A stretch of 64,000 nt of DNA from Planctomycetota bacterium (GCA_016716265.1 JADJWQ010000001.1:2356001-2420000), one strand, 5' to 3'. Shown: positions 26,078 through 34,271, counted from the first letter of the stretch. Notes: generated by a model not told the origin, from the letters alone. Numbers and translations: made by a program.

Positions 26078-28195
26078 TCAGCGAACCACGACGTCGATCG
26101 GATTGGACGGCACGCCGCGGAGCTCCATCGGCGACTCGTGCACCCATGCCGCGAAGCTGAACTGCCTGCCCACCAGCTCGACCGGCAGGCTCGGCAGTCC
26201 GCGCAGGTCGAGCCGCGGAGCGGCGTGACCCTGCGCGTCCAGCACGCCGATGAAGTCGACGAGCTCCGGATAGCCGATCAGCCAGGCGAACAGCTCGGTC
26301 CAGATGTCGAGCACGATCGGCAGCGTGCCCCCCGGTAATCCGATACCGGGATGATGCCCGGATCCGCTCACCCCGACGATGTAGCTGAATCCCGCCCGCT
26401 CGACGCCCGCGTCGAGCTCCATCGGCAGCTCGGGCGGCGGCTCCGCGACGAGGAACTCGGCGCGCGGTGCGCGCAGCGTCACGCGCCACGGCCGCAGCGG
26501 CAGCTCGAGCGTCGATCCCTCCGGCGACGGACCGAACAGGACGTCGACGTCGCTGTCGACGAAGCTCGGAACGGTCACGAGCCCCACCTGGTGCGGCGCG
26601 AAAGGCACCCAGAGGTTCTGCAGGTCGAGGCGCAGCGTCGTGCCGAGTGGCAGCCGCGTCGCGATCGGCGACAGGCGGAACGTGACGTCATGCGCCGTGC
26701 TCGGCACCGCACCGCGCACGCCCTGCGCCCAGTGCGACAGCAGACGGAACTCGGTGCGGCCCGGCAGCCGCGCGGACAGCAGTGCCGCGACCGTGAACTC
26801 GGGTGCGCTCGGCACGACGCGCAATCGCAGCTCGGGTTCGCCGACCAGCTCGCGATCGGCGTCGAGCGTCCACTCGAACGACTGCAGCGATAGCGCGATG
26901 TCCTGCAGCACGCTGGTGAGCCGGCGCCGCTGGGGATCGGTGCGCCAGACGGTCGCCGTCAGCCCGTTGCCGACGCGGTGCTCGATGCGCGCGGGCACCT
27001 GCGGGCCCGGAGGCTCGACCGGATCGAGCGTCCCGCCGTCCGTCAGCCACAATCGGAGCGGCGCCGCATCGGGCACCGGCAGCGCTGGCTCGTAGCTGTG
27101 CGGCCACACGTAGGCAGGGTCGTCGAGCTGCACGGGATCGAGCGGCATGAAGCCGAGCACGAACCGCTCCTCGAGATCGACACCGTTGAGCTCGTGCCAC
27201 AGGAACCGGTCGAGCCAGCGCAATGCGAGGCTGTGCTTCAGGGCGAGCTCGTAGGCATTGCTCGCGGTGCCGTGCCCGACCGTCGACAGCACGCAGCGCA
27301 CCGGCGTCGTCACCGGCACGCGCTCGAAGGCGCGCAGCAACGGCCCGGTCGAGCAGACCGAGTCGTGCCAGGCGTGGTGGAACAGCACCGGCACGGCGAG
27401 CGTCGACAAGGACGCCGCGAAGTCGCGCCCGGGCTCACTCCGCAAGGTCGCGTCGAGCCCGTGGGGGTCGCCGGCCTCGAAGCGATCGAACACCGTCGTC
27501 GCGAACACTGGATCGACCGTCAGCTCGAACCCTGTCGCGGCCGGCGCATCGAGCGTCCCGAGAAACACGGTACTGAACAGCGTGCCCCCGCGCAGACGAT
27601 GCTCGAGCGGCTCGGGAACGAAGTCCGCACCGACCACACAACGGATGCGAGGGAAGTGGATCGTGCCGCGGCCCGGGACGGTCAGGTCCTGGTCCGACTG
27701 GAGCGCGCCCATCCAGCAATGGACGCCACCCTGGCTGTCGCCCATCAATGCAATGCGATCGGGATCGATCAGACCGACGTGCGCCGTGGTCACGTGCACG
27801 AGCTGCTCGGCGAGATCGAACCGCTCGAGACCGCCGTACATCGTCGTGCCGACGGCCGGGTTGAGCCGGCGCGTCGCGCCCTGGCCACGGACGTCGTACG
27901 CCCACACCGCGTAGCCCGACTCGATCACGCGCGCCAGCCACGGTCCGTCCTGACCACGGTTCTGGCCGAGGCTGTGCACGTAGACGACGAGCGGCCAGCC
28001 GCAGCTCGGCGCCGCCTCGGAGGGCGCCCACAGCGCCCCCTCCGCCACGACGCCGTCGGTGTAGGTCACGGTCTCGGTGGCGACGAGCGACGGTGTGAAG
28101 CCGGTGGGCGTCGGCGCCGGCGGCCGCGCACACTGCGCGGCGAGGCCGGCAGCGGAACCCAGGAGGAACAGCAGCGAGAGGACGGCGCGAGACAA
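26078..28195 (-). CDS. Secreted alpha/beta hydrolase of the CocE/X-Pro dipeptidyl-peptidase type
   Basis: A 705-residue exported protein. The signal peptide covers residues 1-20, ending GLAAQ. The hydrolase domain (about 40-340) has VVYVHSLGQNRG, AYDVRGQGAT and the nucleophile elbow GDSQGG, with a possible acid and His around HHAWHD and VGHGT. About residues 380-560 form a beta-sandwich as in CocE/NonD esterases and X-Pro peptidases. The last 90 residues (LVDFIGVLDAQGHAAPRLDL) resemble the C-terminal domain of other exported proteins in the window. The start is a TTG at 28195, which is uncertain, but the signal peptide follows it immediately. It probably cleaves an extracellular ester or peptide. 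Confidence 0.78.
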   Translation of the reverse strand: MSRAVLSLLFLLGSAAGLAAQCARPPAPTPTGFTPSLVATETVTYTDGVVAEGALWAPSEAAPSCGWPLVVYVHSLGQNRGQDGPWLARVIESGYAVWAYDVRGQGATRRLNPAVGTTMYGGLERFDLAEQLVHVTTAHVGLIDPDRIALMGDSQGGVHCWMGALQSDQDLTVPGRGTIHFPRIRCVVGADFVPEPLEHRLRGGTLFSTVFLGTLDAPAATGFELTVDPVFATTVFDRFEAGDPHGLDATLRSEPGRDFAASLSTLAVPVLFHHAWHDSVCSTGPLLRAFERVPVTTPVRCVLSTVGHGTASNAYELALKHSLALRWLDRFLWHELNGVDLEERFVLGFMPLDPVQLDDPAYVWPHSYEPALPVPDAAPLRLWLTDGGTLDPVEPPGPQVPARIEHRVGNGLTATVWRTDPQRRRLTSVLQDIALSLQSFEWTLDADRELVGEPELRLRVVPSAPEFTVAALLSARLPGRTEFRLLSHWAQGVRGAVPSTAHDVTFRLSPIATRLPLGTTLRLDLQNLWVPFAPHQVGLVTVPSFVDSDVDVLFGPSPEGSTLELPLRPWRVTLRAPRAEFLVAEPPPELPMELDAGVERAGFSYIVGVSGSGHHPGIGLPGGTLPIVLDIWTELFAWLIGYPELVDFIGVLDAQGHAAPRLDLRGLPSLPVELVGRQFSFAAWVHESPMELRGVPSNPIDVVVR

Positions 28196-28406
28196 GGGAG
28201 GGCGATCCGGGATGCGGGGAGCGTCGACCCCGCGTTGGCCGGTCGGCCGGCGCGCAAGGTCCAGGGACTCCGGAACATAGCAAGCCGGTCACCCCGTTGG
28301 ACGGGGGTGTGGCCAGCGGGCCGACGTCGGCCCGGCGGAGGGCTCCGCACTCCGGCCCCGACGCGTGGCGACGACCGTCCGCTGCGATCGGCGCGGCCCC
28401 GGCGCG

Positions 28407-29162
28407 TCAGCGGGTCGCGCGGAGGCTGCCGGCGTCGGCGTAGAGGGCGATCCAGCCGGCGACGTCGGTCGCCGCCGGGATGCCGACCCGCACGCCGCGC
28501 ATCGGCAGGGCGAGCGCATCGAGCGCCGCGCGGTCCGCCTCGGTCGCGAGCACGACCACGTCGGCGACGTCCAAGCCGTGGATCACCATGTCGAGGCGGT
28601 TCTCGAAGTCGACGAGGCGGGGCACGCGGGACAGCGGCCCGAACGACCGGGTCACGCGCGCCCAGAACGCCGCGCCCGCGGACAGCGCCCCGGGGCCCGG
28701 CGTCGTGCAGCAGTCGAAGCAGCGCTCCGCATCGTCCCAGCGCGTGCAGGCCGCACCGGCGCCGTCGATCAAGGTCCCGCGGTGACAGACGAGCTCGGCG
28801 AACGGCGCCGCGACGACCAGCGACGGCACCCCCAGCCGGGCCGACAACCACGCGGTCAGGTGGCTGCACGCGCCACCGAAGCCATCGACGTGCACGACCT
28901 CGGGCGGGTCGTCGCGGAGCCACGCGGAGAGCTGCCGCTCGACCGGGACGTTGTAGAGCATGTCCTCGACGGCGGCGAAAGCGGGCCGCGGGGCGTCGAC
29001 GACGCGGACCTCGACGCCGGCATCCGACGCCGGCGCGGCGGTCCCGACCCAGCGCACGCGGTGACCCGCCCCGGCGAGCGCGCTGGCCAGCTCGGCGGCG
29101 GCCGCGCTCCGTGGGTGCGGGGCATCGTGGCGCGCGCGCGCGCTGACCAACACGACATCCAT
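28407..29162 (-). CDS. Short GT-B glycosyltransferase-like protein (acceptor half only)
   Basis: A 251-residue Rossmann-like protein resembling the N-terminal half of family-4 glycosyltransferases: MDVVLVSARARHDAPHPRSA, then ALAGAGHRVRWVG, EVVHVDGFGG and LVCHRGTLID with a Cys-rich CTRWDDAERCFDCC stretch like that after the DYWxxCPRG motif. It stops before the donor-binding half that carries the E..G loop, so full-length activity is unlikely without a partner. The following 211 bp to 28195 contain no frame that restores the missing half. A TATCGT hexamer 10 nt upstream supports the ATG at 29162. Confidence 0.6.
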   Translation of the reverse strand: MDVVLVSARARHDAPHPRSAAAAELASALAGAGHRVRWVGTAAPASDAGVEVRVVDAPRPAFAAVEDMLYNVPVERQLSAWLRDDPPEVVHVDGFGGACSHLTAWLSARLGVPSLVVAAPFAELVCHRGTLIDGAGAACTRWDDAERCFDCCTTPGPGALSAGAAFWARVTRSFGPLSRVPRLVDFENRLDMVIHGLDVADVVVLATEADRAALDALALPMRGVRVGIPAATDVAGWIALYADAGSLRATR

Positions 29163-29172
29163 CGGAGCGAGG

Positions 29173-29178
29173 ACGATA
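29173..29178 (-). promoter_or_regulatory. Candidate -10 element (TATCGT) for the GT-B-like gene, leaderless type
   Basis: On the minus strand TATCGT ends 10 nt before the ATG at 29162, and no ribosome site intervenes. Confidence 0.38.
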
Positions 29179-29435
29179 GCGACGGCAGCAGCGCCGCGCG
29201 CTCGTTCGGCGACGGTTTCGTGGGCTCGCGCGGACCGCGCAGCGCGCCCGGACGACTGACGACCGGATGTCGCGAGATGCCGTCGCGAGGTCGCGCAGCT
29301 CGCTGACTGTCGAGGAGTCGAGCGCGGGTCCGGCTCGACGACGACTCCCGCCGGCGACTTGCGTGACCGCAGCAGGGATCTCGCGGATCTTCCGGGCTAT
29401 CCTCGCGCGCGCCGACGCCCCCGACGATCCCGGCC

Positions 29436-30620
29436 ATGCGCTTCGAATCGGCTCTCAGCACCGCGCCCGACCTCGACGAGGCCGTGGCCGACGTGACCGC
29501 TTCCCTGCGCGGGCGCCTCGGATCGACGCCGATCGACCTCGTGATCGCGTTCGCGGGCATGGCGAGCGGCGGGCTCGACGAGCTGCCCGGACGACTCCGC
29601 CTCGCGCTCGGCGCACGCCGGCTGGTCGGCTGCACGGGCGGCGGTCTGGTCGGCGGCGGACGCGAGCACGAGTCGACCACCGGACTGGCGGTCGCGGCGC
29701 TGTCGCTGCCGGACGTGCGGCTCGAGGTCGCGCACGTGCGCGACGAACATCTGCCGGACGCCGACGCCCCGCCGGCCGCATGGCGGAGCGTCGGCAAGCT
29801 CGACCCGAGCGCGCTGCGCGGCCTGTGCCTGCTGGCCGACCCGTTCTCCGCCGACAGCGACCGGCTGCTGCGCGGGCTCGACTACGCGTATCCGCACACG
29901 CCGAAGTTCGGCGGTCTCGCGAGCGGTGGACGCGCGCCGGGTCACCACCGCATGTTCGTCGACGACGTCGCGCACGACCGCGGCGCCGCGCTGCTGGCGG
30001 TGGGCCCCGGCGTGCGGGTCGCGACCGCGGTCAGCCAGGGTTGTGCGCCGCTCGGAGAGGTCGGTCGCATCACGCAATGCCAGGGCAGCTACCTGCAGCA
30101 GATCGACGGTCGCCCGGCGCTGCGCTTCGTGCAGGACCAGCTCGCGGCGCTCGACGGGCCGGCGCGGGAGGTAGCGGAGCGCTCACCGTTGTTCCTCGGC
30201 ATGGAGATGGACCCGTTCCAGCTCGCCCAGCCGGGTGCCGGCGAGTTCGTGATCCGCAATCTGCTCGGCTTCGACCGCGGCAGCGGCACGATCGGCGTCG
30301 CTGGCGACCTGGCGGTCGGCCGGCGCGTGCGTCTGCATTTGCGCGACCGCGTGACGAGCGCGGGTGACCTCCGCCGCCAGCTCGCGACGATCCCGCGCGA
30401 GCCAGCGCCGTTCGGCGCCCTGCTGTTCTCGTGCCTGGGGCGCGGCGAGCACCTCTACGGGGAACCCGATCACGACAGCCGGACGTTCCGCCAGTGCGTC
30501 GGGCCAGCACCGCTGGCCGGGTTCTTCTGCAACGGCGAGATCGGCCCGGTCGGCGGCACGACCCACGTGCACGGCTACACGTCGGTGTTCGGGGTGCTGA
30601 TCGCGGAGGGCACCAGATGA
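29436..30620 (+). CDS. FIST N- and C-domain sensor protein
   Basis: A 394-residue soluble protein made of a FIST_N domain (about 20-220; LVIAFAGMASGG, LVGCTGGGLVGGG, GGLASGG) and a FIST_C domain (about 225-385; FLGMEMDPFQLAQP, FVIRNLLGFDRGSGTI, GALLFSCLGRGEHLYGEP, GFFCNGEIGPVGG). FIST domains are thought to sense small molecules such as amino acids, usually fused to kinases or chemoreceptors; here the module stands alone. The ATG at 29436 has a TATCCT hexamer 32 nt upstream (29398-29403). Its stop overlaps the next gene's ATG (ATGA), so sensor and membrane protein are coupled. Confidence 0.9.
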   Translation: MRFESALSTAPDLDEAVADVTASLRGRLGSTPIDLVIAFAGMASGGLDELPGRLRLALGARRLVGCTGGGLVGGGREHESTTGLAVAALSLPDVRLEVAHVRDEHLPDADAPPAAWRSVGKLDPSALRGLCLLADPFSADSDRLLRGLDYAYPHTPKFGGLASGGRAPGHHRMFVDDVAHDRGAALLAVGPGVRVATAVSQGCAPLGEVGRITQCQGSYLQQIDGRPALRFVQDQLAALDGPAREVAERSPLFLGMEMDPFQLAQPGAGEFVIRNLLGFDRGSGTIGVAGDLAVGRRVRLHLRDRVTSAGDLRRQLATIPREPAPFGALLFSCLGRGEHLYGEPDHDSRTFRQCVGPAPLAGFFCNGEIGPVGGTTHVHGYTSVFGVLIAEGTR

Positions 30621-32128
30621 GGCGCGCGGTGATGGCGCTGCTGCGCGCGTGGCTGATCGACGACTTCTTCGGCGTCTCGCGCCGCCGCGGCGACGGCGGC
30701 GGAAGCTCGCTGACCACCGCGGTGTTCGGTCAGTCGTTCCTCGCCTTCGTCGTCGCCGTGATGCTGGTCGACTCGCGCATCGGCGGCACCGCCTACGCTG
30801 CGGCGAACCTGTCGCTGTCGACGGTGCTGGTCGGCCTCGGCGCGACGGCGTCGGTCCACCGCGAAGCGAGGCGGCGCGCCGACCGCCTGCTGCTGTCGAC
30901 CGCGCCGGTGCCGCGCGCGACCGGTGCGGTCGCCCATGCCGCCCACGGCGCAATGCGGCTCACGCTGCTGACGATCGGCGTCGCGTTGCCGCCCGCGATC
31001 CTGATCCAGGCGACGGACGGTGCGGTGCCGACCACGTCACTGGTATACGTCGCGGTCGCCATCGCCTGCGCGGCATTGCTCGCCGGCGGCATCGAGCTCG
31101 CCACGCGAGCCGCGGACCGGCTCGGCGGACCGCTGCGGGCGGCGCTCGTCGCCGGCGTCGCGCGCGCCCTGCTGCTCGCCGGTGCGTTCGCCGGCTTCGC
31201 GACCTGTGCCGCCGCGCTCGACGAGTCGGTCGACGCGCTCCCGGGCGGTCGCACCGCGGCACTCGCGTGGCCACCGTACTGGGCCGCACGGCTGGTCGCG
31301 GCCGGCGACCTGCGTTTCGGGCTCGCTCTGCTCGTCGCGCTGTGCGTGCTCAGCCTGCTCGCGCTGCTGTCGCGGGCCGAGCGCGGCGACGTGCATGCCG
31401 GGCGGCTCGGCCGCCCCGGACCCACCCTGCGGCTCGCCGCGCATCTCGCGGGCCCCGGCCCGGTGCGCGGAGCGACCGTCTACGCGGCGACGATGCTCTA
31501 CCGCAGCCCGGGCTTCCGCGCTCGCGTGCTGCCGCTGCTCGGGCTGCCGCTCGCCATGGCGCTGATCGCGCTCGACGCGACCGCGCCCCGCGACGCGTCG
31601 ATGCTGTTCGGGATCCTGCTGCAGCTGCCGGCGATCTACACGCCGTTGCTGGTCGCCTTCCTGCCGTTCGTCGAAGGCGGCAGCGCGGCGGTCGTGTTCC
31701 GCACGAGCCCAGGAGGCGACGACCCCCGTCTCGCGCGGGCCGGCGCCCTGATCGCGCTGACGACGCGCCTGCACCTGCCGGTGCTGCTGACGGCCGGCGC
31801 AGCAGCGGCAGCCTTCGGGCTACCGGTCGTCGCCGGGCTGACGCTCGCCGCCATCTCGCTCGCCCTGGCGGTCGCCGCGACCGCGATCGCAGTCCAGCGG
31901 CTCGACGGCGCACCGTTCACGTCCGACCGCGAGAGCGTGCCGCCGATCGACGTCGGGCAGCTCTTGACCGGCACCGTCCTGCTCGGCGGTGCCGGCGCGG
32001 CCGTCGCGCCGCTGGCCGGCGGACTCCCGGGCGCCGTCGCCGGCCTCGGCGCGCTCGGTCTCGCCTGGCGATTCCTGCGCCGAACCGCTGCGGCGGCGGG
32101 GATGGCGGCCCAGGAGCCACCCCGATGA
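30617..32128 (+). CDS. Polytopic membrane protein, possible ABC-2-type permease
   Basis: A 503-residue integral membrane protein with about 12 Ala/Leu-rich hydrophobic segments and few polar loops. The segment RRRADRLLLSTAPVPRATGAV after the second or third helix resembles the cytoplasmic coupling region of ABC-2/EcsB-type permeases, but there is no decisive motif. It overlaps the upstream FIST gene and the downstream 43-residue membrane-peptide gene by ATGA on both sides. It may be the target of the FIST sensor, or the missing partner of the orphan ABC ATPase at 22786. Both ideas are inference. Confidence 0.65.
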   Translation: MRRAVMALLRAWLIDDFFGVSRRRGDGGGSSLTTAVFGQSFLAFVVAVMLVDSRIGGTAYAAANLSLSTVLVGLGATASVHREARRRADRLLLSTAPVPRATGAVAHAAHGAMRLTLLTIGVALPPAILIQATDGAVPTTSLVYVAVAIACAALLAGGIELATRAADRLGGPLRAALVAGVARALLLAGAFAGFATCAAALDESVDALPGGRTAALAWPPYWAARLVAAGDLRFGLALLVALCVLSLLALLSRAERGDVHAGRLGRPGPTLRLAAHLAGPGPVRGATVYAATMLYRSPGFRARVLPLLGLPLAMALIALDATAPRDASMLFGILLQLPAIYTPLLVAFLPFVEGGSAAVVFRTSPGGDDPRLARAGALIALTTRLHLPVLLTAGAAAAAFGLPVVAGLTLAAISLALAVAATAIAVQRLDGAPFTSDRESVPPIDVGQLLTGTVLLGGAGAAVAPLAGGLPGAVAGLGALGLAWRFLRRTAAAAGMAAQEPPR

Positions 32129-32256
32129 CGCCCCGGCCCGAGCCCGACCCCCCGACCCCGCGCCGTGAGTCGTTGGCCCGGGAGTTCTGGGCCCTGGCGA
32201 TCCTCTACATGGCCTCGACGATCCTGCCGCTGCTCGCCCTGTGGGCGCTGACCTGA
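32125..32256 (+). CDS. 43-residue single-helix membrane peptide
   Basis: A very small gene whose ATG overlaps the stop of the polytopic membrane protein (ATGA). The product has a Pro-rich charged N-terminal half and one hydrophobic helix, WALAILYMASTILPLLALW, ending almost at the C-terminus. Tight coupling plus a strong hairpin after the stop argue that it is real. It could be a stability or assembly subunit of the membrane protein. Confidence 0.6.
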   Translation: MTPRPEPDPPTPRRESLAREFWALAILYMASTILPLLALWALT

Positions 32257-32262
32257 GGTCAC

Positions 32263-32280
32263 CCCCGGGACGTCCCGGGG
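32263..32280 (+). terminator. Perfect 18-bp palindrome ending the FIST operon
   Basis: CCCCGGGACGTCCCGGGG lies 6 bp after the stop of the 43-residue peptide gene and is followed by TTGT. As RNA it forms a 7-bp GC stem with an ACGT loop. A terminator is the best reading. Its symmetry would also suit a dimeric repressor of the promoter 24 bp downstream. Confidence 0.5.
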
Positions 32281-32303
32281 TTGTCCCAGGGGCGGTGGGG
32301 CCG

Positions 32304-32332
32304 TTGTCGCCCGCGCAGGACAGCGGTAGCCT
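32304..32332 (+). promoter_or_regulatory. Promoter TTGTCG-N17-TAGCCT for the 74-residue-protein gene
   Basis: A -35 TTGTCG (32304-32309) and a -10 TAGCCT (32327-32332) are separated by exactly 17 nt. This would give a leader of about 150 nt that carries four 15-bp repeats and a Shine-Dalgarno sequence. The same -35 occurs at 56614. Confidence 0.42.
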
Positions 32333-32400
32333 GCTGGGTGCCGTTGGTCCCACCTCGTCGACCGACGGCACTTCGGATCCGACCGGAACAGGCCGCGCGG

Positions 32401-32460
32401 GCCATCCTGAATCAGGCCATCCCGAACCAAGCCATCCTGAACCGGTCCATCCAGAACCAC
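32401..32460 (+). repeat. Four tandem 15-bp repeats in a leader
   Basis: Units GCCATCCTGAATCAG, GCCATCCCGAACCAA, GCCATCCTGAACCGG and TCCATCCAGAACCAC follow each other without gaps, 27 bp before the start codon at 32488. If translated in the frame of that gene they would give a pentapeptide repeat AI(L/P)N(Q/R). Confidence 0.85.
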
Positions 32461-32487
32461 GCGGACGCGAGTCCAAGGAGAAGAGCC

Positions 32488-32712
32488 ATGTCGAGCCTCC
32501 AGAGCACGAAGGTCGCGCCACCGCCCCAGCGACCCTCGGAATCCACGCCGCAGGCTCCGCGCGCCGACGTGGCCTCGCCGCAGACGGCGACCCGCCACGC
32601 CAACCCGCCGGCCGGGTTCGCCCCGGCGCGCGAGCGCCGCGCGAGCCCTGACCCGCTGCGCGCGACCGACCGCTATCGGCTGACCATGCCGTACGTCGAG
32701 CGCATCGACTGA
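32488..32712 (+). CDS. 74-residue Pro/Ala-rich protein of unknown function
   Basis: A short, probably cytoplasmic and disordered protein (MSSLQSTKVAPPPQRPSEST...) ending DRYRLTMPYVERID, which could be a short conserved binding tail. There is no known domain. The gene stands on unusually good expression signals: a perfect AAGGAG (32475-32480) 7 nt before the ATG, a promoter at 32304-32332, a leader with 15-bp repeats and a terminator hairpin just after the stop. It is therefore likely a discrete, well-translated gene. An in-frame upstream start would translate the repeats but lacks a ribosome site. Confidence 0.7.
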   Translation: MSSLQSTKVAPPPQRPSESTPQAPRADVASPQTATRHANPPAGFAPARERRASPDPLRATDRYRLTMPYVERID

Positions 32713-32717
32713 CGACG

Positions 32718-32746
32718 ACCCGGGCGTTCGAAGACGCTCGGGTTCT
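32718..32746 (+). terminator. Terminator hairpin after the 74-residue-protein gene
   Basis: ACCCGGGCG pairs with CGCTCGGGT (9 bp, one G-U pair) around a TTCGAAGA loop and is followed by TCT. It begins 6 bp after the TGA at 32710-32712. Confidence 0.55.
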
Positions 32747-32818
32747 GCACGAGGCCCGGACGGCGCCCGCCCGGGTCTCGTCGGATTCCCCTTCATCGCG
32801 GCACCGGACGCCGCCGAC

Positions 32819-32890
32819 ATTCCTGGGGGAGACCAGTCTTGGGGGGAGGACAGGATTCGGGGGAAGACCGCGATCGGCGGGAGATCAGCG
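32819..32890 (+). repeat. Four imperfect 18-bp G-rich repeats before the PilZ gene
   Basis: Units ATTCCTGGGGGAGACCAG, TCTTGGGGGGAGGACAGG, ATTCGGGGGAAGACCGCG and ATCGGCGGGAGATCAGCG run to the start codon. Each carries a run of 3-6 G. The last unit supplies the GGGAG ribosome site of the PilZ gene. Confidence 0.65.
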
Positions 32891-33255
32891 TGCCAAGGAC
32901 GCCGCGCAGCCGCCGCCTGCCGGTCGATCACGTGTTCGCGACCCTTCGCGAGCAGGGACTCGAGGCCTCGCCGGAGTCCTTCGGCATCGTCCGCAACGTC
33001 TCGCACACGGGCCTCGCGATCGAGACACCGTCGCCACCGCGCCTGTGCCGGCGCGTCGACCTGCAGGTCTCGGTCGGCGAAGAGCTCTTCGACCTGACGA
33101 CGATCGTCCGCCGCGTCCAGCCGCTGGGTGGCGGCCGGCATCTGGTCGGTCTCGAGCTGGGCGGCGCACCCGCCGAGCGAACGCCGTTCCTGCGTGCGAT
33201 CCTCGCGGCGCGGTCGGCACCCGCGGCGCCTTGGCGAACTCGCGGCAGGCCGTGA
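32890..33255 (+). CDS. PilZ-domain protein
   Basis: A 121-residue protein consisting of one PilZ-like beta-barrel, the common cyclic-di-GMP receptor fold. SRRLPVDHVFATLRE is followed by GIVRNVSHTGLAIETPSPP, equivalent to the (D/N)xSxxG motif, then VDLQVSV and a final LVGLEL strand. The usual RxxxR is represented by PRSRR near the N-terminus, so ligand binding is plausible but not certain. The GTG at 32890 is chosen because GGGAG (32879-32883) sits 6 nt upstream. A TTG at 32839 would add a Gly-rich repeat-encoded N-terminus. Confidence 0.72.
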   Translation: MPRTPRSRRLPVDHVFATLREQGLEASPESFGIVRNVSHTGLAIETPSPPRLCRRVDLQVSVGEELFDLTTIVRRVQPLGGGRHLVGLELGGAPAERTPFLRAILAARSAPAAPWRTRGRP

Positions 33256-33265
33256 CCCGCGTGAG

Positions 33266-34189
33266 CTACGCGGCGCGCAACTCCGATCGGCGCACCCGGA
33301 ACGCGAGCAGTGCGAGCGGGACGGGGAGCAGCGACACCAGGAGCATCGCGGCGGCGACCGCCTGCAGCGATGTTCCCAGCACGTCGTCGGCGAGGCGGAT
33401 GTAGTCGTTCGTCAGCCCGAACGAGCCGTTGCCGGCATAGTGGTCGCGCGCGGCGGGGCTCGTCGCGAGGCCGAAGCACAGACCGACGTTGCTCCCGACC
33501 AGCAGCCAGCCGAGCGCCGAGTAGCAGCCGCGCTCGGCGGCGCCGTGCGTGAAGCCTCCGGTCAGCGCGCGGCTCAGGCACAGCCACGCGAAGGCCAGCT
33601 CACCGAGGTGGCCGCCGGTCAGGAACAGCACCTCCCTGACGCCGGTGAACGCGATCAGCGGATACAGGACCGCAGCGACAATGAGCGGCGCGCAGCGGGC
33701 GCGATTCGCACGCTGGTGCCAGGCGAGCGCAGCGAGCGCGACCCACGCCGCCCAGACCATGCCGGTGACCTGCTCCTGATGGACCGTGACCGCGTGGCCG
33801 CGCAGGCTGATCGCGGGAAACGACGGCAGGCCGAACGCGAGACCGGCGACGGTGTGGCCGAACTCGTGGAAGAGCGCGCCGAGGAACCACGCATAGCTGC
33901 GCATGAACGGCCCGCTCGCGAACAGCAGCGCAGAGGGCACGCCGACCAGCAGGTAGAACAAGGGCAGCGGCATGCCGAGCAGCCGTGGCTCGGCCGCTCT
34001 CGCCTGAGGCGCGAGGCACGCGGGCTCGTTGCGCGCCCCGACATCCGCGGACCCCGGTGCAGTGCCGGCGGGCGCGCGCTGCAGCAGAGCCCCACACATG
34101 CCACAGACGAGCTCGTCGGCTGCGTTCGGGTAGTCGCAGGTGGGGCAGACCTGCGCCTCGGTCCGCGGCATCGGGGTCGATCGCGGCAT
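33266..34189 (-). CDS. Zinc-ribbon membrane protein with HExxH motif (M50-like)
   Basis: A 307-residue protein. An N-terminal zinc ribbon (residues 15-33: CPTC...CGMC) is followed by a linker and about seven hydrophobic segments. The second or third helix contains HEFGHT, the HExxH metalloprotease signature in a membrane context as in site-2 proteases. The classic M50 partner motif (LDG or NPDG) is not obvious, so activity is unproven. The arrangement suggests an intramembrane or membrane-associated metalloprotease with a cytoplasmic zinc-ribbon sensor. It lies between the PilZ and RluA-type genes and converges with PilZ, 10 bp apart. Confidence 0.68.
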   Translation of the reverse strand: MPRSTPMPRTEAQVCPTCDYPNAADELVCGMCGALLQRAPAGTAPGSADVGARNEPACLAPQARAAEPRLLGMPLPLFYLLVGVPSALLFASGPFMRSYAWFLGALFHEFGHTVAGLAFGLPSFPAISLRGHAVTVHQEQVTGMVWAAWVALAALAWHQRANRARCAPLIVAAVLYPLIAFTGVREVLFLTGGHLGELAFAWLCLSRALTGGFTHGAAERGCYSALGWLLVGSNVGLCFGLATSPAARDHYAGNGSFGLTNDYIRLADDVLGTSLQAVAAAMLLVSLLPVPLALLAFRVRRSELRAA

Positions 34190-34271
34190 GCCCCGTTCTT
34201 CGGCTCCCGCAGCCGGCGATCCGCACCGGAACCGGACCGGCTCGCGCGCGCGACCCCCTGGCCCGGAAGCT

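Noticed and set aside
32401..32460. Possible CRISPR array
   Set aside because: The 15-bp units are contiguous, with no spacers, and no cas gene is present.
32836..32889. Use of the TTG at 32839 as PilZ start
   Set aside because: It would translate the G-rich repeats into a Gly/Asp tail without domain value. The GTG at 32890 has a proper GGGAG.
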